Assembly (NCBI GenBank): GCA_047602125.1
Contig: JASGIB010000001.1
Location: forward strand, 1,798,001-1,862,000
DNA length: 64,000 bases
From: Pseudoluteimonas sp047602125
GTDB taxonomy: Bacteria > Pseudomonadota > Gammaproteobacteria > Xanthomonadales > Xanthomonadaceae
Reading direction: 5' to 3'
Below the pieces are notes generated by a model. The model saw only the letters and a program-made list of their open reading frames with translations, did no database searches and had not been told where the DNA came from. Numbering within the stretch: the first letter of the stretch is position 1; each line of letters begins with the position of its first letter. Below, piece by piece: positions 1 through 7,867 of the stretch. The position numbers and the translations under genes are program-made.

Positions 1-1296
1 GGCCTTCAGTGCGGCCTTGTCGTAGGTGATGACTTCGGCGTCGAGAATCGGGACGATTTTCTCCAGCGCCTTGCGGCTCAGGCTACCGTAGTCCTCGGGC
101 AGGCGGACCTTGGTGAGTTGAACGGCAACGGATTCATCGAACTTCCAGGGCGAGTCCATCAGCCGCGTTTTCAGCTCCTCGGAATCGTCGATTCTGTCGA
201 CAAGTTCCGCCAGATCGCGCTGATTTTGGAAAGGTATATCGAACCACGCTTCGCCCAGAGCGTTTTCCGCGCCAAGCTGCGAAGCCACGATGTCGCCCTT
301 CAAGCCCTTGCGTTTCTCGGATTCTAGGTTGAAGCGCGCGGTTCTTGGCAATTCCAGAAGTTTCTTGATTTTGGCGAACGAGCACTCACGGCTGCGGTAC
401 AGCGCGTCGCGCAGAAGGTTGCGCTGGTCCAGTGTGAGCGGTCGTTCTTCCAGCCCTTCCACGATGCGCAGATTGTTCAGTTCCTGCAAGACGCGGAACT
501 GCTGCTGCAACGGAGACCAGAGCGGCTCGCGGAATTCCTCGGTCTCGAAAATGCAGCGACCTGGCTGAACGGGCAACAATGGCCGCTGGAACAGCAGTGT
601 ATCGCGCAGGTACTCGCGTGCCTCCTCCGTGCAAACGTCCGGGTGGTGAGGCGTTTGTGCCGCCCAGAGCGCATCGAATTCCGCGGCAACCATCACCCGC
701 TGCGTGTAGAGCAAGTATTCCTTGCCATCAGCCGTGGTGCGGGCACGTACGGTTTCGCGCTGGTCGTGGCGTTTGGCGAGGAATTCGCCCATTGTGCGGC
801 AGCCTGTCGCCTGGATGGCTTCACTAGTGCGCTGGATGGCGGAAGCGATCTTTCCGGCTTCGTTTTCGTTCTCACCCTTGGACTTGCGGCTGCTCTTGAA
901 GCCGCGACGCTTGGCCAGATGGTAAAGCGCGCGACCCAATTCGAAGGCCGTCAAGGGTTGGTCCAGTCCTTTTCGGCGAAGTTGGTAGGGGTCGAGCGTA
1001 GACAGCTTCATTCGTTCCTCGTCGTCGATCGGCATCAGGCCGAATCGAATCAACCCGTCCATGAAACGCGCTTGCCGCTTCAACACGCGGTCGTGGCGGC
1101 GACGCATTTGCCGCGCGGCTCGACGGTCTGCTGCCAACGACGCCAGCGTCTTCGGGCTGCGGCCATCGGAGAAAATCCGCGATCCGGCGCGGATGATGCC
1201 GATGGGTTCGTCCTGCTCGTTGAGCCGCAGCACACACCAGCCGATGGAGTTGGTGCCGATGTCCAGGCCCAGGCGATAGCGTTGCTTGAACTTCAT
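1..1296 (-). CDS. cas9: Cas9 endonuclease, N-terminal part (runs off the left edge)
   Basis: RNA-guided DNA endonuclease of a type II CRISPR-Cas system. From ATG at 1296 the (-) frame is open for 432 codons to the window edge with no stop. Residues 9-19 read LGLDIGTNSIG, the RuvC-I motif, with catalytic Asp12. An arginine-rich bridge helix follows (about residues 53-75: AADRRAARQMRRRHDRVLKR). Then comes LAKRRGFKSSRK near residue 135, a Cas9 hallmark. The remainder is REC-lobe-like. HNH, RuvC-II/III and the PAM-interacting domain must lie beyond position 1. A GGAGG ribosome site sits at 1301-1305. The compact REC start suggests subtype II-C, but this is inference. cas1, cas2 and the repeat array are not in the window. 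Confidence 0.93.
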   Translation of the reverse strand, partial: MKFKQRYRLGLDIGTNSIGWCVLRLNEQDEPIGIIRAGSRIFSDGRSPKTLASLAADRRAARQMRRRHDRVLKRQARFMDGLIRFGLMPIDDEERMKLSTLDPYQLRRKGLDQPLTAFELGRALYHLAKRRGFKSSRKSKGENENEAGKIASAIQRTSEAIQATGCRTMGEFLAKRHDQRETVRARTTADGKEYLLYTQRVMVAAEFDALWAAQTPHHPDVCTEEAREYLRDTLLFQRPLLPVQPGRCIFETEEFREPLWSPLQQQFRVLQELNNLRIVEGLEERPLTLDQRNLLRDALYRSRECSFAKIKKLLELPRTARFNLESEKRKGLKGDIVASQLGAENALGEAWFDIPFQNQRDLAELVDRIDDSEELKTRLMDSPWKFDESVAVQLTKVRLPEDYGSLSRKALEKIVPILDAEVITYDKAALKA

Positions 1297-1307
1297 TCCC
1301 CCTCCTA

Positions 1308-1337
1308 TTGACGAGCCCGCATCCACGGCGCTAGTCT
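1308..1337 (+). promoter_or_regulatory. Possible promoter for the tracrRNA
   Basis: TTGACG (1308-1313) and TAGTCT (1332-1337) are 18 nt apart and point away from cas9, toward the predicted tracrRNA. The -35 element almost touches the cas9 ribosome site. The two 5' ends would therefore overlap or interfere. The -10 element is weak. Confidence 0.35.
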
Positions 1338-1432
1338 AATCAGACAAAGTAGATCAGGAATTGCGCTCTTTCCGGTAACAAGCAGAAAGATGCACCAAAT
1401 CCGAGGCCCGCTCCGGCGGGCCTTGTCTTTTC
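1338..1432 (+). ncRNA. Predicted tracrRNA of the adjacent Cas9 system
   Basis: This gene-free stretch divergent from cas9 ends in a strong (+) strand terminator, although no (+) strand protein gene precedes it. A small RNA is the natural explanation. Proposed order: anti-repeat (about 1341-1380), a small nexus-like hairpin GCA-gaaaga-TGC (1382-1393) preceded by AA as in known II-C tracrRNAs, a short linker, then the terminator hairpin (1404-1423). A second possible stem pairs TCTTTC (1367-1372) with GAAAGA (1385-1390). The anti-repeat cannot be confirmed because the CRISPR repeats are outside the window. Confidence 0.6.
1404..1432 (+). terminator. Rho-independent terminator ending the predicted tracrRNA
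   Basis: An 8-bp perfect stem, AGGCCCGC-tccg-GCGGGCCT, is followed by TGTCTTTT on the (+) strand. The (-) strand side lacks a T-run, so it does not serve the kinase gene that ends at 1534. Confidence 0.8.
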
Positions 1433-1533
1433 TACCCGACTCCAATCTCGGCTGCTGAGACAAAGAACGCCTTCCCACGCACTCGGCACCATGGTCGCGC
1501 CCCCTGCGGTGCGCTTCTACAGGGAAGTGTGCA

Positions 1534-2860
1534 TCACACCGGCAACACCAACGACACGCACAGGCCGCCGCCGTCGCGGTTGAGCAGGGCGATGCGCCCA
1601 CCATGCGCCTCGGCGATTTCGCGCGCGAGCGCGAGGCCGAGGCCGGTGCCGTGGCGCTTGGTCGAATAGAACGGCAGCAGCGCGTTCGCCAGCACCGCTT
1701 CGTTCATGCCCTGGCCGCGATCGAGCACGTCGATGCGCCAGTGTTCGGGCAGGCGGCGCAGCGACAGCGCCACGTCCTCCGGTTTCGAGCCGGATTCGTG
1801 CGCGTTCTTGAGCAGGTTGATCAGCGCCTGTTCCAGCTGCGCGACGTTCGATCCGCGCGATCGCCGCCGGGGAATCCGGGCCGTCGTAGGCGAAGGGCAC
1901 CTGCGCGCGCAATTGCGCGACGAACCGTGGCCACGGCACCGATTCCAGCCGTGGCGCGGGCATCTTGGCGAAGCGCGCGTAATCGCGGATGAAACCCTCG
2001 AGGTGGCGCGCGCGTTCCTCGATGGTCGAAAGCGCCGCCGGCAGGCGTTCGTATTGTTCGCGACGCAGCAGTTCCGCGCCGGAGTGCGCGAGCGAGGCGA
2101 TCGGCGCCAGCGAGTTGTTGAGCTCGTGGCTGATCACGCGGATCACCTTCTTCCATGTCTGCACTTCCTGCCGGCGCAGTTCCGCGGTGAGCAGGCGCAG
2201 CAGCACCAGCTCGTGGCGGCGGCCGTTCAACCGGAACTGGCGACGCGAGAGGTGGTAGATGTCCTCGTTGTCGCTGTCGGCGTCGCCGACGGTGAACATG
2301 CCGTCGCCGCCGCGTTCGAAGGCTTCGCGCAACGCGTCCGGCGCCGCGGCCAGGAGTTCATCGAAGGCATGGCCTTCCAGGCGCTTGCCGTCGCCGAGCA
2401 ATTTGCGCGCGGCGATGTTGCCGAGCACGATTCGCCGCGACGGATCCACCAGCAGCATCGCCACCGGCGTGTTCTGCACCATGGTGTCGAGCAGCAGCTC
2501 GCGCTGCACCAGCGACAGGCGCTGGTCGCGCAATGCATCGCCGAGCGCATTGTGGCTGGCGACCAGCGCACCAAGGTCGCCGCCGCCGCGCCACGACAGG
2601 CCGAAGGCGTAATCACCGTCGCGGTAGCTGGCGACGCTGCCGGCAAGCGCGCGGAACAGCGAGTTCATCGGCGCGAACGCGCGACGGACGTGGTAGACGA
2701 GCAGCGGCGCGAGCAGCGCGACCGCGACCAGACCCGCGATCCAATCGTGCTCGATCCAGCGCGAGAGCAGCAAGGCCAGCGTCGTCGCGGCGAGCATGTA
2801 GGCGAACGCCATAGCCGCGAACTGCAGGCTCAGGGGAATGCGCTGGCGCCAGACCTGCAT
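1534..2860 (-). CDS. Membrane sensor histidine kinase of the efflux operon, frameshifted
   Basis: Sensor kinase partner of the sigma54 regulator encoded 5 bp upstream. Two N-terminal membrane helices (residues about 14-33 and 41-58) precede a HAMP/PAS-like region and the phosphoacceptor motif VISHELNNSLAPI with His245, an NtrY/PilS-like HisKA site. The frame then breaks: residues up to about 330 are in one frame. The N box (INLLKNAHESGS), DRGQGM and GTGLGLALAREIAEAHGG, through the stop at 1534, are in another. Removing one base between about 1853 and 1875, for example in the GGGG run at 1869-1872, restores a 441-aa kinase. It is either a sequencing error or an inactivated kinase. It is the last gene of the operon. 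Confidence 0.8.
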
Positions 2861-2865
2861 GGCGT

Positions 2866-4212
2866 TCAGTCGCGCGCGATGCCGAGGCGCTCCATGCGCC
2901 GGTACAGCGCCTGGCGCGACAGACCGAGTTCGGCCGCGGCCTGCGCGACCACGCCGCCGGCGCGCGCGAGCGCGGCCTCGATCGCGGCGCGGTCGGGTTC
3001 GTCGCCGGCATTCGTCGGCGCGCTGCGCGCGGCGGGCAAGCCGAGGTCGGCGGCGCCGATTTTTTCCCCGCGCGCGAGCAGCGAGGCGCGCTGGATCGCG
3101 TTGCGAAGTTCGCGCACGTTGCCCGGCCAGGCGTGCGCGAGCAGGACGCGTTCGGCATCGCCATCGAGTTGTTTGCCCGGAGGGAGGAAATGCCGCGCCA
3201 GCGGCAGGATGTCCGCGCTGCGTTGCGCCAGAGGCGGCACCCGCACCTCGATCGCGTTGAGCCGGTAGTACAGGTCCTCGCGGAACTGCCCGGCCGCGAT
3301 CAGCGCCGGCAGGTCGGCGTTGGTCGCGCTGACCACGCGCACCTTGACCGTGCGCTCGCGATTGCCGCCGAGGCGTTCGAAACGACCGGTTTCGAGCACG
3401 CGCAACAGCTTCACCTGGCCCGCGAGCGGCAGCGTGCCGATCTCGTCGAGGAACAGCGTACCGCCGTCCGCGGCCTCGAACTTGCCCTCGCGCGGCTTGC
3501 TCGCGCCGGTGTAGGCGCCGGCCTCGGCGCCGAACAGTTCGGCTTCGATCAGTTCGCCGGGCAACGCGCCGCAGTTGAGCGCGACGAACGGACCGTTCCG
3601 GACCGGCGAATTCGCATGGATGATGTCCGCGAATTTCTCCTTGCCCGCGCCGTTCGGCCCGGTGACCAGCACCGGCAATTCCGAACGCGCGACCTGGCAG
3701 GCCAGCGACAGCGCCGCTTCGCTCGCAGGATCCGCGTAGACGATGCCGCGCAGGTCGAATTCGCGTTCCAGCGCGGCGCGGCGCTTGCGTTCGCCGCTGC
3801 GGCGATGCGCGAGTTCCTGTTCTGCCTGCGACAGCTCCAGCAGGTTGTTCACCGTCGCCAGCAGCTTGCGGTCGTCCCAGGGCTTGGCGAGGTAATCGGC
3901 GGCGCCGGCCTTGACCAGGTCGACCGCGGATTCCAGGTGCGTCCACGCGGTGAGCAGGATCACCGGCAAGTCGGGACGCGCGGCGCGGATTTTCGCGAAC
4001 AGTTCGACGCCTTCCTCGCCCGAGGTCGTATCGGCGTGGAAGTTCATGTCCTGGACCACCAGGTCGATGGGTTCGCGCGCGAGCAGCGCGAGTCCGTCCT
4101 CGGGCGTCGTCACCGACACGGTGTCGATGTCGTGCAGCGAGAACAGGGTTTCCAGCGCGGTGGCGACGGAGGGGTTGTCGTCGATGACGAGGATGGTGGG
4201 CATGTCGGGCAT
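2866..4212 (-). CDS. Sigma54-dependent response regulator (NtrC family)
   Basis: 448-aa transcription activator. The receiver domain (residues 5-125) has Asp55 as likely phosphoacceptor. An AAA+ sigma54-interaction domain follows: Walker A GPNGAGKE (185-192), GAYTGA (232-237; the usual GAFTGA loop with Phe replaced by the tolerated Tyr), and Walker B GGTLFLDEIG (250-259). A Fis-type helix-turn-helix lies near the C-terminus (SRQALYRRMERLGI). It sits between the permease genes and its kinase, all on one strand, and probably activates the operon through the sigma54 promoter at 9188-9207. A second in-frame ATG at 4203 (MPTILVIDD) is an equally likely start. Confidence 0.88.
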   Translation of the reverse strand: MPDMPTILVIDDNPSVATALETLFSLHDIDTVSVTTPEDGLALLAREPIDLVVQDMNFHADTTSGEEGVELFAKIRAARPDLPVILLTAWTHLESAVDLVKAGAADYLAKPWDDRKLLATVNNLLELSQAEQELAHRRSGERKRRAALEREFDLRGIVYADPASEAALSLACQVARSELPVLVTGPNGAGKEKFADIIHANSPVRNGPFVALNCGALPGELIEAELFGAEAGAYTGASKPREGKFEAADGGTLFLDEIGTLPLAGQVKLLRVLETGRFERLGGNRERTVKVRVVSATNADLPALIAAGQFREDLYYRLNAIEVRVPPLAQRSADILPLARHFLPPGKQLDGDAERVLLAHAWPGNVRELRNAIQRASLLARGEKIGAADLGLPAARSAPTNAGDEPDRAAIEAALARAGGVVAQAAAELGLSRQALYRRMERLGIARD

Positions 4213-4295
4213 TCTGTCATCCCGGGCGCAGCGAGGGATCTGCTTTGCGAATTCCGGCAGAAAGCAGGTCCCTCACTTTGTCCGGGACGACATCG
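4213..4295 (-). repeat. Imperfect inverted repeat in the permease-regulator gap
   Basis: GAGGGATCTGCTTT and, after a short loop, AAAGCAGGTCCCTC form an imperfect hairpin, flanked by 'tcatcccggg' and 'tccgggacgac'. It looks like a dispersed Xanthomonadaceae-type intergenic palindrome. It may attenuate transcription or stabilise mRNA between the transporter genes and the regulator genes. Confidence 0.6.
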
Positions 4296-4297
4296 CG

Positions 4298-5530
4298 TCA
4301 AATGCTGCGCGTCGCCACGGCCGGCGGCACCGCGGCCGCGCGCCGCGCAGGGCCGAGCACCGAGGCCTGGCCGAGCAACCACAGCGCGAGCGCGCCGATC
4401 GGCAGGTACAGCAATGGCAGGCGCGGCAGTTCGTACTTGCCCATCAGTAACTGGTTGATGGCGTAGGCGCCGATCATGCCGAGCACGATGCCGAGCGTGG
4501 CGAGCAGGAAGTTCTCGGTCTGGAAGTAGCGCAGGATCTGGCCGCGGGTCGCGCCCAGCGCGCGGCGCACGCCGATCTGCTTGGTGCGCTGCTGCACCCA
4601 GAAGCTGGCGAGGCCGACGATGCCCAGCGCGGTGATCAGCAGCAGGGCCACGCAGACTATGCCCAGCAGCCAGGCCATCGAGCGCGGAGCCTGGTAGTAC
4701 TCGTGGCGCAGGTCCTCGAAGGTCTTGCTGCTGTCGTCGAGCACGATGCGGTCGGCGCCGTTCGCCAGCAGCGCCTTCTTCGCCGCGGCGAGCACTTCCT
4801 GGCGGCGCGCGGGATCGACGCGGATGACGTAGTTGCCGCCGACGTTGTAGTGCGGGCGCAGCGGGAAGATCATCGAGTACTCGCGCCCCTCGGGGCCGCC
4901 CAGCTGGCTCGGGCGGACGAGGTGCTCGACCACGCCGACGACGCGGATCGGCTGGTCGCCCCAGGAATAGAACGACTTGCCGACCGCGTTCTGGCCCGGG
5001 AACAGCTTCTGCGCCATTTTCTCGGTGATGATCGCGGCGGGAATGGCGATCTTGGCGTCCGGCTTGTCGAAATCCTCGTACTCGATGTATTCGCCGGATT
5101 CGAAACCGCGGCCGGCGACGAGCTTGAGCCCGAACGTGTCGAGGAAGTGTTCGTCGGCCATGTAGGACGTCGCGACCAGCGTCGGCTGCTGCTGGTCCTT
5201 GGCCAGTTGCACGCCGCTGTTCCACGACGAGTTCACGAACGGCACCTGGTTGGTGATCGTCGCCTGCCTGACGCCCGGGATCGCGCGCAACGCCGCGAGG
5301 TCGCTGCGCGTGCGCGGCACCTCGTCGTCGTCCTTGCCGATGCTGGTGATCTGCACGCGCACCAGCTCGTTTTCGGCGATGCCGCTGACTTCATGGATCT
5401 GCGCCAGACGGTCGCTGATCAGGAACAGCGCGTTGCAGATGATGGCGCAGGTCAGCGCGATCTCGAGCACGATCAGCGCGGAGGCGGTCTTGTGCCGGCG
5501 CAGGGTGGAAAGGATGGGGCGGATGTCCAT
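4298..5530 (-). CDS. ABC transporter permease, MacB/FtsX type (second copy)
   Basis: 410-aa inner-membrane permease of a tripartite macrolide-exporter-like system. It has one membrane helix near the N-terminus (residues about 18-40), a large periplasmic MacB core domain, and three C-terminal helices containing the FtsX signature region (TKQIGVRRALGATRGQILRYF, split by one frame of reference). The start ATG at 5530 has a GGAGA site 5 nt upstream. The start lies 35 bp after the stop of the first permease. The two permeases probably form a heterodimer driven by the shared ATPase. Confidence 0.87.
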   Translation of the reverse strand: MDIRPILSTLRRHKTASALIVLEIALTCAIICNALFLISDRLAQIHEVSGIAENELVRVQITSIGKDDDEVPRTRSDLAALRAIPGVRQATITNQVPFVNSSWNSGVQLAKDQQQPTLVATSYMADEHFLDTFGLKLVAGRGFESGEYIEYEDFDKPDAKIAIPAAIITEKMAQKLFPGQNAVGKSFYSWGDQPIRVVGVVEHLVRPSQLGGPEGREYSMIFPLRPHYNVGGNYVIRVDPARRQEVLAAAKKALLANGADRIVLDDSSKTFEDLRHEYYQAPRSMAWLLGIVCVALLLITALGIVGLASFWVQQRTKQIGVRRALGATRGQILRYFQTENFLLATLGIVLGMIGAYAINQLLMGKYELPRLPLLYLPIGALALWLLGQASVLGPARRAAAVPPAVATRSI

Positions 5531-5565
5531 GGGATTCTCCGGAATGTTGCGTTCGGTGCGCGCCG

Positions 5566-6867
5566 TTACTGGCTCTTGAGCTGGACCGCGGGCGCGACCT
5601 GCATCGCGCTCCACGCCGGCAGCAGCCCGGCGAGGATGCTCGCGACGATGGCGAGGACGAAGGTCAGCAGCAGCATGCCGAGGTCGATGTGCGCCAGTTC
5701 GGCATAGCTCGCCGGTTGCTGGCGCACCGCCCACAGGCCGAGCAGCGAAAGGCCCAGGCCCGCGATGCCGCCGGCGAGCCCGACCGCACCGGCTTCGACG
5801 AGGTACTGCGCGAAGATCGAGCGGCGCGAGGCACCGAGCGCGCGGCGCACGCCGATCTCGCCGCTGCGGCGCAGGAACTTGGCCAGCAGCAGGCCCACGG
5901 TGTTCACCAGGCACACCAGCAGGAAGCCGAAGCCCAGCCACAATTGCATCACCACGTCGTTGGGCACGACCTTGCTGAAGGTGAGCCATTCCATGACGTC
6001 GCGCAGGCGGACGTTGGTCGGGCGCTGGTAGCGGCCGGCGGCATGCTGCTGGTTCGAATAGTTCTCGAGGTAGCTGCGGTAGGCGGCGACCTTGTCCGGC
6101 GAATCGAGTTCCACCCAGTACTGGATCCAGGTGCAGGGCACGTTGAGCGCGTAGGCATCCCCGTTGTTTTCGCTCCAGCAATCGGTGCTGCCGCTATGCG
6201 ACATCTTCAGTTCGATCGCGGTGCTGAACGGCACGAACACGTCTTCCAGCGTGCCGTAGCGGTCGTTGTACATGTCGTAGAACTTGGGCGTCGGGCGCCA
6301 GTCCGCGACCACGCCGACGATGGTGAAGTCGGACTGGTCGAGCCGGACTTTCCTGCCGACGCTGTTGCCGCCGCCGAACAGCTTGTCGTTGAGCGACTTG
6401 GAGATGACCACGACGCGTGCGTGGGCATCGTCCTCGGCCTTGGTCCAGGCGCGGCCCTGCGCGAGCGGCACGTCGAACATCGGGAAGAAGTCGGCCGAGG
6501 TGTAGCGCGAATTGCCGAGGAAGGGAATCATCCCGGACTTGTCCGGCGTGATCGAGACGTTGCCGCCGGTCATCATCGCCTGGCGATCGCCGCGGTGTTC
6601 GCGCAACAACGTCTCGGCATCGAAGCGCGTGACCTGGTCCGCGGGTTCCTGCCCGGCGACGTAGCCCTTCATGTCGGCCGGATCCAGTTGCACGTAGAAG
6701 ATCTGGTGGCTCTTGCCCGGCAGCGGGTCGCCGGAGAGCACGTGGAAGACCGTGAGCGTGGTCATGCACGCGCCGATGCCGAGCGCGATCGCGAACACCA
6801 TCAGCGCGGTCAGGACCTTGTTGCGCCGGAAGCTGCGCAGCGCGAGGTTGAGGTAGTAACCGAACAT
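5566..6867 (-). CDS. ABC transporter permease, MacB/FtsX type (first copy)
   Basis: 433-aa permease with the same layout as its downstream neighbour. The N-terminal helix (residues about 17-40) is followed by a long periplasmic segment and three C-terminal helices with GEIGVRRALGASRRSIFAQ. It starts 10 bp after the ATPase stop, which implies co-translation. Two cysteines (TDCW..VPCTW) in the periplasmic part could form a disulfide. The substrate is unknown; MacB relatives export macrolides, peptides or lipoproteins. Confidence 0.87.
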   Translation of the reverse strand: MFGYYLNLALRSFRRNKVLTALMVFAIALGIGACMTTLTVFHVLSGDPLPGKSHQIFYVQLDPADMKGYVAGQEPADQVTRFDAETLLREHRGDRQAMMTGGNVSITPDKSGMIPFLGNSRYTSADFFPMFDVPLAQGRAWTKAEDDAHARVVVISKSLNDKLFGGGNSVGRKVRLDQSDFTIVGVVADWRPTPKFYDMYNDRYGTLEDVFVPFSTAIELKMSHSGSTDCWSENNGDAYALNVPCTWIQYWVELDSPDKVAAYRSYLENYSNQQHAAGRYQRPTNVRLRDVMEWLTFSKVVPNDVVMQLWLGFGFLLVCLVNTVGLLLAKFLRRSGEIGVRRALGASRRSIFAQYLVEAGAVGLAGGIAGLGLSLLGLWAVRQQPASYAELAHIDLGMLLLTFVLAIVASILAGLLPAWSAMQVAPAVQLKSQ

Positions 6868-6877
6868 GGCGGCGGCC

Positions 6878-7609
6878 TCAGGCGGTGGGGGAGGGTTCGG
6901 CCGCCGAGGCGCCGCGCGCGAGCCGGCTCAGGCTCGGCTCCACCGAGATGTTGGTGGCCATGCCGTCGACGATGTGCACGTTGCGCTGGGCGCGCGCCGC
7001 CAGTTCGGGATCGTGGGTGACCATCACGATGGTGGTGCCGGCGGCGTTGATCTCCTCCAGCAGTTCCAGCACGCCGCGCGCCATCTGCGAATCCAGGTTG
7101 CCGGTCGGTTCGTCCGCCAGCAACAGCTTCGGGCTGCCGGCGAGCGCGCGCGCGATCGCCGCGCGCTGTTGCTGTCCGCCGGAGAGTTCGGTCGGGTAGT
7201 GCTTCATGCGCGAACCCAGCCCGACTTGCGACAGCGCCTGTTCGATGCGCTGCTTGCGGTCGGCGGCGTCGAAGCCGCGGTAGCGCAGCGGCACGTCGAC
7301 GTTGTCGAACAGGTTCAGGTCCGGGATCAGGTTGAAGCCCTGGAAGATGAAGCCGATCTTCTGGTTGCGCAGCTTGCTGCGCGCGTCGTCGGACAGGCCG
7401 CGCACGTCCTGGCCATCGAGCGTGTAGGTGCCGCCGGTGAATTCCTCCAGCAGGCCCGCGATGTTGAGGAAGGTGGTCTTGCCCGAACCCGAGGGGCCGG
7501 TGACGGCGACGAATTCGCCGTCGCGCACGTGCAGGTCGAGCGAACGCAGGGCGTGGGTTTCGACCAGTTCGGTGCGGTAGACCTTGGTGACGGCTTGCAT
7601 CTGCAACAT
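6878..7609 (-). CDS. ABC transporter ATP-binding protein (MacB/LolD-like)
   Basis: 243-aa cytoplasmic ATPase powering the adjacent permease pair. Walker A is GPSGSGKT (38-45), the Q-loop is FQGFN (about 89), the signature is LSGGQQQR (142-149), and Walker B is LLLADEPTGN (162-171), with H-loop His in MVTHD. The usual family length is about 230 aa, and the extra C-terminal tail is alanine-rich. It is encoded as a separate gene rather than fused to a permease as in E. coli MacB. Confidence 0.92.
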   Translation of the reverse strand: MLQMQAVTKVYRTELVETHALRSLDLHVRDGEFVAVTGPSGSGKTTFLNIAGLLEEFTGGTYTLDGQDVRGLSDDARSKLRNQKIGFIFQGFNLIPDLNLFDNVDVPLRYRGFDAADRKQRIEQALSQVGLGSRMKHYPTELSGGQQQRAAIARALAGSPKLLLADEPTGNLDSQMARGVLELLEEINAAGTTIVMVTHDPELAARAQRNVHIVDGMATNISVEPSLSRLARGASAAEPSPTA

Positions 7610-7649
7610 GGCGGTGTCCTGTCGGAGGAAAGGGGGAGGAAAGCGCCGG

Positions 7650-7865
7650 TCAGCGCACGCGCACGAACGGCGGCGGCATGGCGGAAGGCAGGTAGCTGCG
7701 GCGGCGCGGCGCTTCGTTCGCCGGTTGCGGCATCGGATCGAAACGCACCAGGCCGAGCGAGACGCGTTCGGACAGGCGCAGCGGCACGGCGTCGGCGAGT
7801 TCGTCCGCGGACCAGTTCCGCGGGAAGTCGTGGGCCGGGTAATACGGGTTGTCTTGCGTGTACAT
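7650..7865 (-). CDS. Small proline-rich protein of the efflux operon, unknown function
   Basis: 71 aa between the adaptor and ATPase genes. It starts MYTQDNPYYPAHDF and ends in a basic Pro-rich tail (PSAMPPPFVRVR). No signal peptide, membrane helix or known domain is visible. The adaptor stop and an in-frame ATG at 7871 overlap as ATGA. The ATG at 7865 has GGAGA 6 nt upstream and is chosen. Same-strand packing supports a real gene co-expressed with the transporter. No function can be assigned. Confidence 0.7.
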   Translation of the reverse strand: MYTQDNPYYPAHDFPRNWSADELADAVPLRLSERVSLGLVRFDPMPQPANEAPRRRSYLPSAMPPPFVRVR

Positions 7866-7867
7866 GG

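Noticed and set aside
1338..1403. Part of a CRISPR array
   Set aside because: No direct repeats of 30-36 nt with spacers are present; the stretch is unique and ends in a terminator, so a tracrRNA fits better.
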